A DNA stretch of 64,000 nucleotides, taken from positions 71,197,003 to 71,261,002 of the forward strand of contig CM043957.1 in NCBI GenBank assembly GCA_014529385.2. Direction: 5' to 3'. Shown here in pieces: positions 42,739 through 54,260 of this stretch. The translations under genes and the position numbers were made by a program. This DNA is from Adiantum capillus-veneris. Its lineage: Eukaryota > Streptophyta > Polypodiopsida > Polypodiales > Pteridaceae. Within the stretch, counting starts at the first letter, position 1. Each line of letters starts with the position of its first letter. The notes below the pieces were generated by a model. That model was not told where the DNA came from. It saw only the letters and a list, made by a program, of their open reading frames with translations, and did no database searches.

Positions 42739-43400
42739 AGTTTATTCTCTCGTAAGACTTGAAATATTACCTGGAGGTGTTTCTTGTGTTCGTCTAATGA
42801 ATTAGAGTAGATGATAATATCATCAAGGAACACTCCAGTAAAGGTTTGGTGTGGCCTGAATAGCTTCTCCATCAAGCAATTGAATGTGGCTCGTGCATTG
42901 GTCAAGCTAAAAGGCATGTCTATATATTCGTAAAGACCAAACGTAGTGCAAAATGAGGTCTTTACAATGTCTTGATCAACTATCCTTATTTGATGGTAGC
43001 CACTTTTTAGGTAATTCTACTGAAGTAGGTCGACCCTTGTAGCTTATCAAATAGGTCTTCTACCCGTGGAACGGAAGACCTATATTTGATAGTGATCCTA
43101 TTTAGTGCTCTATAGTTGACACCCATACGATATGTGTCGTCTTTCTTTTGCACTAATAGCAGGTGTGAACAAAATGGAGATGAGCTAGTCCTAACCATGC
43201 CTTTCTCAACTAACTCATGCACTTGCCACATAATCTCCTCTTGTTGAGCTTGAGAAACTCTCTAAGGAGGTTTATTAGGCAATGAACTTCCTGGAAGAAA
43301 TTCAATTGCATGGTCATCATTGCCTCGTTTAGGAGGTAGTTCACAAGGGATGTCGTCAATAAAAACATCTTGAAATCCCTTGAGAAAATTAGATAACTAT
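42739..43400 (-). pseudogene. Gypsy-B-2 reverse transcriptase, N-terminal part
   Basis: Reads QELVEK-type sequence (VHELVEKGMVRTSSSPF), LLLVQKKDDTYRM, VNYRALNRITIKYRSSVPRV and KLQGSTYFSR, then a shift, then MPFSLTNARATFNCLM and FLDD near 42819-42830, ending at ENKLVSN where D-4 inserted. It aligns with 13920-14480 of B-1. Confidence 0.88.
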
Positions 43401-43501
43401 AATTCCTTGTGATTGTTTAAATTTTCTTTTGCTAAAGCATTAGGCTCATTTTGAGAAATCATGTACATGGAAATAGAGATCTTTATTGACTTATTGAAAG
43501 C

Positions 43502-43881
43502 TTACGCATGTACAATGGGTATGGTGTTACCCATCTCCTTAGCGTCTATGTACATATCTTTTTTCCTGAACCTAAAATAGATTCTCCTTTCAGGGAATTT
43601 AACATTGGCAGCCATGCAATCAAACCATGGTGCCCCTAGGATTACATCCTTGTGCTTGAGAGGAGAGATAAAGAAGTCCTCTTTGTCCACATAGCTTTGG
43701 ACATGGAGCCTCAATTTCCCAATTAAGGGAGTGATTGAAGCTTCTTGCCCCTTGAAAGCACCATTGGTGGGTAGGACATCTCCCATCTCATAGGCTTGGA
43801 TGCCTAACTTGGTGGCCAACTCTGTGGATATGAAATTGTTAGTAGAACCAGGTTCAAAGAGAATAAAAGCATCATGTTCTC
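43502..43881 (-). pseudogene. Gypsy-B-2 protease
   Basis: The active-site region reads LFEPGSTNNF (about 43834-43863), where B-1 has LFDPGST: the catalytic Asp codon has become GAA (Glu). Downstream MATKLGIQAYEMGD, PLIGKLRLHVQSYVDKEDFF and GAPWFDCMAANVKFPERRIY follow B-1 closely. The change would inactivate the protease. Confidence 0.85.
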
Positions 43882-45061
43882 TTACCTTCCCCCAAGCATG
43901 GAATAGAGGATATCCTTTGTGGTGAGCTTCCTCTTTTCAACCAAGGTAGCTCTAGGAGGCTCTTGGAGGGTGTTCTTTTGGGGGCAAGCACGGTACGCAT
44001 GCCCTTGCTTGCCGCATTTAAAACAACGATTATCCTTCCGATAACTCTCAAGCACTTCAGGAGAGAGTTTGTTTTTGCCTTTGTAAACTCCCTTATCCTT
44101 AGCTTTGTTGTTATTGGAATTGCCCTTAGGAGCCTTTTGGACATTGTCCTTCCCCTTACGCTCATTAGAATCCTTGTTTTCTGTGGGCTTAGGATTTCTC
44201 TTAGCCCGTGTTTGGAAATTGATTTGTGAAGCCACTATGGTATGGTGTATGACCACAGATATGGTGCGTGGCCTTTGGGAGTTGACATACTCCGCCATTT
44301 CTTTAGTTAAGCCCGCACAAAATTGTTGTTTTTGCTCTCCAAAATCTATCTTTTTGAAGACAGTGGCTTTGAGATGTAAGTGCCAAAACTTGTCTACATA
44401 TTTGTGAGTGGATTCGTAGGGAGAGAGCTTCAAGCTTCGCCATTCGGTGAGTGTACTTTGTCTTTGGCATCGGTGGCCAAAAACTGCTTCATGATGGAAT
44501 CTCTTAAAGCTTTCCATGTTCGTGGGGCTTCACCGTTTTCCCTTAGGCTAGACCACCATTGTCTGGCGGACTTTTGAAAATTCATAGCTACATGGTGTAG
44601 CTTAGAGGACTCCGTGAAGCCCTCATCTCCAAACGCCACATCGAGTTGTTGGATGAAAGCCAAGACTTTGTCCGTAGCACCAAAGGTGCCATCGTAGGTA
44701 AGGAAAGAGATGCTCTTTCCTCCCTCTTTGAACTTCTTGAGTAGCGTAGGATTTCCTATGGCCTCTTTTTTTTTATGGTTTGAAAGTTGCACCATTGCTT
44801 TCTTCGGAAGATGAAGAATTTGAGGAAGATGGAGAAGAGGGTGACCTCTTTCTTGCCTTTTTCTCACCTTGTTCCTCCTTGTCTGCACCATCACTTTCTT
44901 CATAAGAGGAAGAGGATGAAGAAAATGGAGAAGAGGGTGACCTCTTTCTCGCCTTTTTCTTCTCTTGCTTTTTGTCATCCCTCTTTGAATTATGGTGTGG
45001 AGAAGTATGCGATGATCTTCTCCGTTTAGGGGGTGTTGGAGAGCGTTTTGCCCGTCGTCTT
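43882..45061 (-). pseudogene. Gypsy-B-2 Gag with duplicated SR-like stretch
   Basis: The frame enters at 45061 from the D-5 junction with QRRRAKRSPTPPKRRR and contains two copies of a KARKRSPSSP...SSSS-type block (about 44950 and 44850), where B-1 has one. The capsid part follows in another frame (KEGGKSISFLTYDGTFGATD, QKSARQWWSSLRENGEAPR), then YVDKFWHLHLKATVFKKIDF and the knuckle CFKCGKQGHAYRAC near 44000. Frames change near 44780 and 44450. Confidence 0.87.
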
Positions 45062-45980
45062 TGTTTGAGGACAAACCAAATGGGCGTCCACCTAGACGGA
45101 CATGTAGCCAAACACCACATTTGTACTCTATTAGTTTTTCAAGCTAGTGTAATAATACGCTGTGTAATCTTGATTCCAGAGTAGTGGGTCAATTCCCCGA
45201 GTTGTAATGCTGTCATGATATTTGTAAAAGTCCATGTGAGTCAGCCACTAGCCATTTAGAATTCCCTAGGTATAAAGATCAATACCCTTAATATGAAAAG
45301 GAGGCTTATCTTTAGAAGAAGAGGGAGCTCTGAAAACGTACGCTCAAGCTACGAGCTGCTCCAGCTTGTAATCGACTTTTCTAACGATTGGGTAATCAGT
45401 TTTGAATTCCAAAACTTGCATTGTGTTTCTCTCTCTATGCTCTTTCAAGTAAGTGTAAGCATTGTCAGCTTTGTTGTGGCTTGTGACACGTGTTAGTGAG
45501 CCTTAATTGCAGATTTGAGTGCTTAAATCACTATTTTTAGTCGTTTTGATTGTAGGAGAGTATTCTTAGACCATAGGACGACATTTTTGGCATGTTCTTT
45601 TGTAGTTTTCAGGACCTTTGCTTATGATGGATTGTGATTTTGGTACGTTATATTGGATTGCAACCAGACTTGGTAAGATAGTGCCCCTAGGTGTCCTAGA
45701 CCTCCTCCTAAAGTTTCGTTGCATTTTGATTCCATTCGAGTGCCAAAAATGGCGTGATGACCTAGAGCTGTGAGAAAGGACATAGGCAGATTTCCCTTAT
45801 CTTTGGGTATTGGTTTGCTTGTCGACTTAGTGTGTTTGCTTGTTAAGGTTCACTTTTTGAGATTAATTGATGATCTCAAAGAGTCTTCGTGTCCCATCCG
45901 AGTCACTTCCCTGAGTATTGATATTATGTTAGTACGAAAAAGCTATGGTTGTAGACGTCCGTCGCGGTGACCCGCTAACA
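45062..45980 (+). repeat. 5' LTR of D-5
   Basis: TGTTTGAGGACAAACC to GACCCGCTAACA, 919 bp. The left junction is in coding sequence of Gypsy-B-2, the right one is the primer binding site. It matches the D-2 LTR over nearly its whole length. Confidence 0.9.
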
Positions 45981-46000
45981 TTGGCGCCGTTGCCGGGGAT
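45981..46000 (+). other. Primer binding site, tRNA-Asp
   Basis: TTGGCGCCGTTGCCGGGGAT: from its second base it is complementary to the 3' end of plant tRNA-Asp. The same site is used by Athila/Tat/Ogre-type gypsy elements, which suggests the lineage of family D. Confidence 0.9.
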
Positions 46001-46525
46001 ATGATCCTTAGATGCTGAGTTACCTAGTGTGTATTTAGAGCGTTCATTTCTAAGATTTGTCTCTCCATTCCATTTACACTTTAGCAGTGAAGCAGCTAGA
46101 CACGGGGTTTAGTGCTTTGTAGAGTCTAGAAGTCGAGGACTTGCTAGATCTATTCTTGAGAAGTAAAGAGGTTGTGAGTGAGATAGCCAAAAGCATTTCA
46201 CTGCAATTTTCTCTATGATTTCAGAGTGTTGTTCCATTTTTCGTTTTGACTTTATTTTGTACTATTCTGTTTGTTTTTGTTTCATGGTTCATTTTAGTAC
46301 TTAGGAGTAGGGTAAGTAGAAACTACGACCATCACATTTGGGCTAAAAGATTGAGGGAAAAAAGGGTGAAAACCATATTTTGGCCGAAATGACTATAACT
46401 CTAAAATTGTGAAAATTTGATGGTAGAGACCTCAAAAGTGATCCAAATTCAAAAATTTATGGATCAAAGGCATCACAGACTCTCTAGAAGCAACCTGGAA
46501 AGTCTGGCAAGATTTTGTGGAGGAA

Positions 46526-48366
46526 CATGGATCGCGATCCATGTACCCCAGAGACCATTTTTGGTGAAAAGTAACCAGTTACAGTGAGCATCAGTGGGAA
46601 ACTGCTCTGATTAAGTTTTTCTGAAAGAAAAACTCAAAATCACATTAAAAAATGGTTGCTAGGGCAAAAACAGTAAAACAGGCATTTCAGACACAAAAGT
46701 TGAGATTTTTCAACTTTTTGGGATCCAAATTCAAAAAGGGGTGAGATTTAGCTTCTATAGGGCATAGAGAACCTGTAGAATAAAATTCATGAAAAAATGC
46801 TGCCAAACATGGATCGCGATCCATATACCTTTTGACATTTGGGGCTGATATTTGACAAGTACATCCCTAATATCATTTGGAACAACTTTCCCAAAAGGCA
46901 CCATGTCAAAACATTGAAAAAAATTGGTCAAAATAGCCAAATACAAAAACTAGTCAAAAACCACAGGACAGACAAAAAACTTGCTTTTGAATGACAAAAA
47001 CTGGAACAAATCCAAAACTTTTGATACCATAGCATCTAGTAAACATGTTGATTCTAATGGTACCAAGAAAAGTCAATTCGGCTTCCAAACATGGATCGCG
47101 ATCCATGTACCTTATGAAAAAAAATTAAAATTTTCTGGTTGAGATTTGAGCAATAGGTAGCTGGTACCATTTGGAACAACTTTTCCTAAAGAACCATATG
47201 CAAAAAAGTTGCAAAAAGTGGTTAAAAGAGCCAAAAATAGTTCATTGTCAAAACTGTCACAGCAGACTGTAGAAGTCAGTTTTGGTAGGGCAAAACTGAT
47301 TCAAATCAAAAAGATTTGTGGAGCAAGCTACAAACATCACAAGCTATCAGCACACAAAAAATTCAGATCCAAAAGTGATGGAACATGGATCGCGATCCAT
47401 GTACCGCCGAGAAACTTTTGGACACAAACTTTTCCAGTCTCTAGCAGAGACCATTGTGAACAGAATTCCCCAAAGAAATTTTGTCAAAAAAGTTCCAAAA
47501 GTGGGTGAAAAGAGCCAAAAACTGTTCAAAGAGGAAACCCTAAAACAGACCTGTGAATTGACTTTTTCTTGACCTAAAGTGATCCAAATCACATAAAAAC
47601 CATATAGCAGGGATTAGGAGACCAAGGACAAGATGTGTGCCAAGTTTTAGTACAATCTGACACATAGGTACATGGATCGCGATCCATGTTCCTTTGTCAC
47701 AGACTAATACCAAATTTGCACCACCTCTAGGAGACATCATAAGGAGTCTAGTGGTCTTTTCAAAAGTGAATTTGGATATCAAAAACCAAACCAAAAACCC
47801 AAAACTGCTAAGTACTCTGATAAAGTGCTAGAATTGACCTAATTTTCAATCCAGAGGTCAATTTCCAAAATTTTGATACCATAGAACCTACTAATCATGT
47901 TGAATCTGATGGTACCAAAAAAAGTTAATTTGGGCTCTAAACATGGATCACGATCCATGTACCCATAGTAATAGCTTGACTTGAAAATTTCCAATCAATA
48001 GTGCATACACAAGGAAACATATCCCCAAGCCCAGTTTTGGAAAAAATTGAGTAAATATGGGTCAAAAGAGAGCAAAACAGGTGACAGACAAAAAATTGTT
48101 GTGCAGACCTAATGTTGGCTATTTGACCAATCAAACCAAGTCCAAATCTAAAAAGATTTGAGATTTAGCTTGTGAACATAGTCAAGAACAAGCTGTCAAG
48201 AGATCAAGTCCATATGTAGTTGAACATGGATCGCGATCCATGTACCTCAACCTCAGAATTTGATGAAAATTGGTATATAGACTGCTTATGACCTTGTCTA
48301 TACACAATCAAAATTTGGAAAAATTTTGAAAAACATATTGACAGGGAACATGGATTGTGATCCATG
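46526..48366 (+). repeat. Palindrome array of D-5 (eight units)
   Basis: The core CATGGATCGCGATCCATG is exact at 46526-46543, 47090-47107, 47384-47401, 47671-47688 and 48225-48242. It is altered at one base at 46808-46825 and 47942-47959 and at two at 48349-48366. Several copies extend to ACATGGATCGCGATCCATGT (20 bp). Spacings are 282, 282, 294, 287, 271, 283 and 124 bp. The sequence between palindromes is repeated but more diverged than the palindromes. Nothing coding is recognisable. Confidence 0.93.
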
Positions 48367-48596
48367 TACCTCAGCATAGTGGGGGTATCTGATTTGATGA
48401 TCTTGTAGACATACTTGAGTACATCTTAAATCTCAAGTTTGAGTTAAAAATACCTTCTAAAGGCCAAGACACAAGCCAAAGTTCTTGTAATCTGGTCCTA
48501 AAACTCTCTTGATTAGTGTTTTAAGTGCAGTTCACTAAAAGTGCTCTAACTTTTGATAGACAATTCCAAATTGAGTCAGGTATAGCCAGGAAGATA

Positions 48597-49456
48597 GCCC
48601 TCTTTTATTGCTTATAGTATCCTTGATACCCATTGTCACAAAAAATACCTAAACTTCTACAACTATATCCCTTGGAAATCTTGGCACCCTACTCATCAAA
48701 AGATTTCTTTTATTCTCTCAGAGCTAGGAGGTACATTATTAGGGAAATCTCTCTCTCAGGCTTTATCTCTATTCGTAACCTCTTCTATATTAGGCTTAGA
48801 GAAAAAGGATATCCCCCCCCCTGTTGAAAGCTTGCTTTCTCTACCTTTCCTACGATCTAAGACCCTCTCTCCTTCAAAAATTGTCCAATACCAAACCTTC
48901 TCCTACCATCATCAAGATTCCTTTCTCACCTTTTATCCACCATCTCAACTTATCTCGTTCCAAAACCAACCCCTTACTAGTCTGCTTAAATCCAACACGG
49001 ACCTTGCACATTTTCCTAGACCTTTGATATGTTGGATAAATGCGCCCAGTCTCTTCTTTTTCCGCCAAAACCCCCCAAACCACCCCCCTCCCCCAAGGAA
49101 TTTCACTCGTAATTGACAAAACCTTAGCTTAGCTATCTTTGGCCTCATGTATATATGCAATCACTTTGAACTCCACCCATTCCCTATGCTAAGTCAAATT
49201 CCTTTGTTGACTAGTCCCTTTCCTGTACAATCTTTCCACTACTTTAAATGCCCTAATAACTCTCCACATTTCCCTCCCGTTTTTGTACTACCCACTTATA
49301 ATGAGCAATAACCTGTCTTTAAGTTAGCCTCTCCCTCTTCAAATATGGTACCACTAGGGTTTTTTGAGACACACCACATGTCACTATTTATACCCCCTCC
49401 ATATCCTCATTTTTTTGCACCATTGATGAGCTAATGATAGCGAAACGAGTTTCAAA
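48597..49456 (+). repeat. 5' LTR-like repeat (pLTR) of the Penelope-like element
   Basis: It begins inside the RT C-terminus (GTATCCTTGATACCCATTGT at 48618-48637) and continues through SFISIRNLFYIRLREKGYP and the stop into 3' sequence, ending with the hammerhead-like core. Against the right end it has one extra segment of about 50 bp near 49230-49280 and scattered substitutions. Confidence 0.82.
49417..49452 (+). ncRNA. Hammerhead-ribozyme-like core, left copy
   Basis: TTGATGA (49423-49429), a stem GCTA / TAGC with loop ATGA (49430-49441) and GAAA (49442-49445) match the order CUGAUGA, stem II, GAAA of hammerhead ribozymes, which are known in Penelope-like elements. The first base is T where C is invariant. 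Stem I (GCACCA) finds no partner in the bases after 49452. Probably inactive. Confidence 0.5.
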
Positions 49457-50340
49457 AAAACATTTTTTAGTAAACCTCGAGTTCTCCCCTGCGCTCGAAA
49501 CCCTCCCTACTCATCCTATGCTCCCAACAGGGTTACTAGCACCACGAGTTGCTCACCTCAACGAGCTGCTCACCATAGGTCTCCTTAACCCACCTTTACA
49601 AGCATGCTCGCCACCTGCTCCCCTTTTCCATCATTTTGGCCACTTTGCACCATATCCAGTAACTCCGTTTTTTGGTCCAACTCCTCCACTTTCTCCACCA
49701 TTCCCCCTTCACTCTGCGCACCTTCTCGCCCATAGCTAGCCACTACTCAAAAATCTCCCACAGTTCCCATACTACCTCTACTTGCAAATCTCATACAAAG
49801 GCTTGCACCTACCTTACTGCATCCTTGATGTCACTGCAAGAGCAGTGCATACCTCTCACAATTGACTCACAACCGACCACCTCAACAACTGCTCACAACA
49901 GGCGTCTTTAGCAGCCGTTGTTACGGCTCCACCACACTGCGAGTTCTCGTGCTACTCCATGGTGCAGCTATTGCTGTCTCGAGCTGCTCCGCAGTGGCAC
50001 TAACCGGGCGACTGGATTGAGATGTGACTATGCTGCAATGATCCAGATTGAAAAGTGATAGCGGTACTCTCCCCTGGTGTCATCGTGTGCCCTGCACTAT
50101 CATCTAGTGCAGTCTTCACCGCGCTATCTTCTTGCACCCCACGTTGTCGTCCCGCACAGTTTTCACGACACCGTCAGCTGTGCATCCTGGCTCTTCTACA
50201 AAGTCTCCAGTATCCAGTAACCGGTATCCCAGCGTTTTTTGAGCACCCTTAAGCCAGGCCGCGTTCCCACCCGGACACTCCAATCTCCCATCTGTAACTA
50301 GGGTACGAGGTTTTCTCCTTACCGAACTCTTCCTCCCTTT
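49457..50340 (+). other. 5' region of the Penelope-like body, no gene recognised
   Basis: Pyrimidine-rich on the plus strand. ORF 49434-49739 is Pro/Leu-rich and starts inside the repeat; no motif. From 49900 to 50340 I see nothing defined. Confidence 0.4.
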
Positions 50341-50350
50341 ATTAATCCTT

Positions 50351-51600
50351 ATGGAGACTCCTTCCCCCGCTTTGGAATCGACGTTTGGATCAAACCTTAC
50401 CCCAATGACAATAGAGGGTAACCCCAATGCCTCACTTCCGGCTCCTTCACTTTCGGCTCCATCCATTCCGGCCTCCCCTATCTCCAATATGGCGTCCCAC
50501 ACCACAAATCTTCCAACACCCACATCCGCTTCCGCCCTTGTAATTCCCTTGAAACCCAACACCCTCTCTAAGGGTAAATCTACTTTCCCCGACTTTACCA
50601 CGGTGGCAAACCTCATCAACCTACCCTCTCCAACATCATCTCTTTCTACCTCCTCGAAAAGACCCTTTTTAGCTTGGAAGAAATCGTCGGCCTCACTGCT
50701 AACCTACCGCTTGAAGATCTTGATCAACTCTCCCTTCCCGTGACAAGAAACATCGGTATCACTAACCCCTCTCCCTCACATCATCCCGACCTTACTTACT
50801 CTCCACAAAATTTACATGGTGGAGTTTTCTCCAACACCTCTCAAGGCAGCCTCCTCACAAGTCCTCCCCTTGCCTTCCCCTCCTTTTTTGGTTCTCTCTC
50901 CGCAAGCTCTTCCACCCCCTTGCGGTTGCTCCCTCTCCCATTCTACCCCAAATTGAAAAACCCTTGGAATTCAACTCTTCCTTTGGAAGCAAACCTCCCT
51001 CGATGAATTTGATGCACATCTTCAAAATGAGATACTCCAAGATCATCTAGCCTCTTCCTTAAGCTTAGTGGCACACAATGCTAGGAAGAGGTCCCAATCT
51101 TCCATCTTGGAAGAAGTGGAGTCTCTACCTAAGGAAGAAATGGTAGGTGAATTGGTACTTCATGAAGTCACCACCCAAATAAAAAATCTTCTTTCACCCC
51201 CCCCCCCCGAAAGAAGCCCTCTAACAAATCCCACTCAACCACCTACAAGCCCTCTCCTCCAAAAGTTGTCTCACATAACACTCAGCAACCTTTCAAGCAG
51301 CCTCTCCCTTTGAATAAAACTTCCCATGCAAATTTCACCTATCAACCCTTTAAAAAGCCCAAGCACTCTCCCCCATCAGACGACCCTTGCACTACCTTCC
51401 CCTCCTACAATCCTCCCGTTTTAACCACTCCAAAGAAATCTTGCCCTTCTCCTTCCTCATCAAACATCACCCCCTTACTCTCTCTACTCAAAACTCCCCA
51501 TTACCCCCTCAACTCTTTCACACACAACCCAAGCCTCTGCACCCTAAGTATAGCTTACCTAAAGCTTCAAAAAACTTGCAACGGAGGAGGGAGAAGTAGG
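50351..51600 (+). pseudogene. Pro/Ser/Thr-rich coding region, probable PLE N-terminus
   Basis: ATG 50351 opens METPSPALESTFGSN and a Pro/Ser/Thr-rich stretch to KSTFPDFTTVANLINLPS and RPFLAWKKS (50743). After a shift EEIVGLTANLPLEDLDQL (50674-51006) continues, then RKRSQSSILEEVESLPKEEM (51080-51139), and finally KASKNLQRRREK near 51560-51595. Repeated frameshifts. No known domain, but position, strand and codon-like periodicity point to the variable N-terminal part of the PLE protein. Confidence 0.4.
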
Positions 51601-51628
51601 GAAGGAGCACCCTACCACTTGGGTCCAT

Positions 51629-51799
51629 GCTCAAGGCACACAATAGAGAGTGTATTACTTAGTGTGCAATGGAAAGATAGATAGCCCTAGAGTGATGGGC
51701 GTATATATGCTCGGGGAAAAAGACCTCCTAAAGAGGGAAAAAATGCCCCAGCAGTCCTAGTGTGTTCACACACATCACTACCACATGTATATGGTAACA
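51629..51799 (-). repeat. 3' LTR of Copia A-5, truncated
   Basis: Runs from GGTAACA at 51799 down to GCTCAAGGCACAC at 51629. The remaining part, which would end in TGTTGGAATT on the plus strand, is replaced by PLE-side sequence (ACTTGGGTCCAT). Confidence 0.88.
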
Positions 51800-51874
51800 A
51801 ATCCCCCCTGTAGTGATGCGGTGAACGAGAGGTGGCACATGAGTAAAGGGAAGTGTCATGCCCTAAGGACATGA

Positions 51875-52990
51875 TCAGTCCACAAAGGGGAGTAAGCCCA
51901 AAGCTTTGCGGAAAGCTTCAAGCTTCTCACGAGACAATGCCTTTGTGAAAAGATCTGCAAGGTTGTCCTGTGTTGGCACATAAGCCAAGCTAATCTCTCC
52001 TGCTGAGAGCCTCTCCCTGACATAGTGGTAATGCACCTCAATGTGCTTTGTGCGAGCATGAAAAACTGGGTTCCTCGCAACTACCAATGCGCTCTGACTG
52101 TCAGTGTAGACAATTTTGGTAGTGTCCTGTCCAACACCCAAATCAGCCATAAGGCGTCTGAGCCATACACACCCACCCGTAGCTGTGAAGACTGCCCTGT
52201 ACTCAGACTCACAACTTGAAGTGGCCACAGTAGGTTGCTTCTTGCTCAACCATGATATACATGAGCTGCCAAGCATGAAACAAAAACCACTTGTGGAGAC
52301 TCTCGTGTCAAAACAACCAACCCAATCTGAGTCCGAAAAAGCATGTAAGTCTGGCGGCAATGATCCCCCCTTGGGATAAAACAAGCCAAGATGTAAAGTG
52401 CCACTAAGGTAGTGGAAAATCCTCTTGACAGCCTGCCAATGCTTAGACCCTGGGCTATGCATAAATCTGCTAACATGTGAGACTGCAAACTGAATATCTG
52501 GCCTCGTGTTGCATACATAAATGAGGCAGCCAACAGCAGTTTGGTAAAGAGTGACATCAGGAGGATCGCCAACATCATGTAGACTCAACTTCAAACCTGT
52601 TTCCATGGGAGTGGCAATAGGTTTGCAATCCTCAAGTCCAAACTTACATAGCAATGTCTCTATGTAACTTTTCTGACACAAGGCAATACCACCATCACAC
52701 TGCTTAAACTGTATACGCAAGTAATGACGCAATAGCCCCAAATCTTTCATCTTGAAAGTAGCATTCAAATCAGCCTTAAATTCAGCAATATGTCTCTCAT
52801 ATGGTCCAGTGATCAGCAAGTCATTGACATAAAGAACCACAATGAGAAATACATCATCCTCACGCTTTACATACAATGTGCTTTCTTTTGGACTGTTACA
52901 AAAGCCTTGTTTGACCAAATGAGTGTCAACTTTCTCATACCAAGCACGAGGAGATTGCTTCAACCCATACAAAGACTTCTTACATCAAAT
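51875..52990 (-). pseudogene. Copia A-5 reverse transcriptase (palm onward) and RNase H
   Basis: Open frame of 365 codons from 52972 to the TGA at 51875: MYGLKQSPRAWYEKVDTHLV, then YVND at 52820-52831 where the family has YVDD, so a catalytic Asp is lost. KDLGLLRHYLRIQFKQCDGG, FSDSDWVGCFDTRVSTSGF, FHARTKHIEVHYHYVRERL and KALGLLPFVD follow. The fingers are absent: at 52985 the sequence jumps from the pre-RT linker (ATMQSE) to KKSLYGLKQ, a deletion of about 365 bp against A-1, with a short duplicated motif at the join. Confidence 0.92.
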
Positions 52991-54260
52991 TGCATGGTAG
53001 CCTTCTGATTGCATGGTAGCCATCCAATTTTTTGAATTATGTGCTTCATCAAAAGACAAATGTTCCTCAACATCATGTAAGCTAGATAGAGCCAAAGCAT
53101 AACAATCCAATGCATAAGATGCATGGCAAGAGCCTAAACGGGTGCAACTAGACAAAGGTGCATCCAATTTACTGTCACGCAAAGTGTGCACCAGCCATTT
53201 AGGCATACCTCTAGCCTGCTCATTTTTAGCCCTCTCCTCATCAAGTACATCAAGTACATCATGTACATCTGCATCTATAACATTTTCAAAAACCCCAATA
53301 GGCTGTACATTTGCCTCATTGGAACCACTAAAAAGAGGCAACAAAGTGTCATAAATGTCCTGTGAGCTTACATTACTGTCTCTACTACATGACAGCAAGG
53401 GTTGAACAGAATCTTCCACAAACACTACATCTCATGAAACTAGAATACGCTTTGTTTGCGGATGATATAACCTCTAACCTTTGCTTTCAGCCCTATAACC
53501 AACAAAAATACATTTGACAGCCTTATCATCCAATTTTATGTGCTGTGTTTGTGGCACCAAACCATATGCCAAACACCCAAAAACACGTATGTGCTCAAAA
53601 GAAGGCTTTCTATCATGACATGCTTCATATGTAGTAATAGACTGCAAAGCTTTCATAGGACACCTGTTAAGTACATAAGTGGCACACATGATGGCCTCAA
53701 GCCAAAAAGAATGCAGCAAAGCTTGACTTTTGACCATACATCGTGCCATTTCCGTCAGTGTCCTGTTTTTCCTCTCAGCAATACCATTTTACTGAGGTGT
53801 ATAGGGCATTGTACATTGGTTTTTTATCCCACGACTAGCCAGAAATGCATTAAATTCATGAGACATACTCTCCCCCTTGATCAAAATGGAGGGTGCCCAT
53901 AGTGCATTTCGAGACATTTTCAGCCATAGCCAGAAATTGTTTGAAGCGCATAAAAAATTTGGACTTCGCTTAAAGTAGAAATACCCATGCATGCCTGGAG
54001 TAATCATCAATGAAAGTCATGAAGTACAGGTAATTGCCCAAGGATGGATTTTGCATGGGCCCACAAGCATCACTATTCACAAGCTGCAACCTGCATGTGG
54101 CCCGAACTGAACCATCCTTTGGAAACTTAGAATGCTGCATATTACCCAAAATACAACCTTCACAAACATGTTTGACAAGTGCTTCAAGAGGCGGCAAAGA
54201 AGCAACCATATCAGATTTCTACAAACGCAGCAAATTACCAAAATTCAGATGACCAAAACG
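52991..54260 (-). pseudogene. Copia A-5 integrase and linker
   Basis: The zinc-binding region (LWHARFGHLNF, HVCEGCILGNMQ), start of the core (LVNSDACGPMQNPSLGNY, FIDDYSRHAWVF), then after shifts SHEFNAFLASRGIKNQ, MARCMVKSQALLHSFWL, MCATYVLNRCP, FGCLAYGLVPQTQ and KLDDKAVKCIFVGY. The first core Asp is kept (NSDACGP); two in-frame stops lie near 53475 and 53435. The acidic linker with DVLDVLDEERAKNEQARGMP leads to the RT. Confidence 0.88.

Larger units (their letters stand above)
37180..45061 (-). mobile_element. Gypsy-B-2, minus strand, with later insertions
   Basis: From high to low coordinate: gag (45061-43882), PR (to about 43502), RT (43330-42739), a foreign block (42738-39927: D-4 fragment and copia A-4), integrase C-terminus and chromodomain (39926-39158), 3' untranslated region, 3' LTR (38802-37180). 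RT end, RNase H and most of the integrase are lost at the foreign block. The gag N-terminus is cut at 45061 by D-5. The 5' LTR is not in the window. Confidence 0.9.
45062..48596 (+). mobile_element. D-5, 5' part of a tRNA-Asp-family LTR element
   Basis: 5' LTR (45062-45980), a good tRNA-Asp primer binding site, leader and eight palindrome units, then 230 bp before the Penelope-like element cuts in at 48597. It is inserted in the gag of Gypsy-B-2. No coding domain is present in the visible part, and no 3' LTR is in the window. Confidence 0.85.

Noticed and set aside
45981-46000. tRNA-Asp gene
   Set aside because: Only about 19 bases complementary to the tRNA 3' end are present; it is a primer binding site.
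46526-48366. CRISPR-like appearance: short palindromic repeat at regular spacing
   Set aside because: The spacing is about 285 bp, the intervening sequence is itself repeated, and the context is a plant LTR element with a primer binding site.
50116-50619. Minus-strand 167-codon ORF, Gly/Val-rich
   Set aside because: Antisense to a Pro/Ser/Thr-rich frame; the open state follows from base composition.
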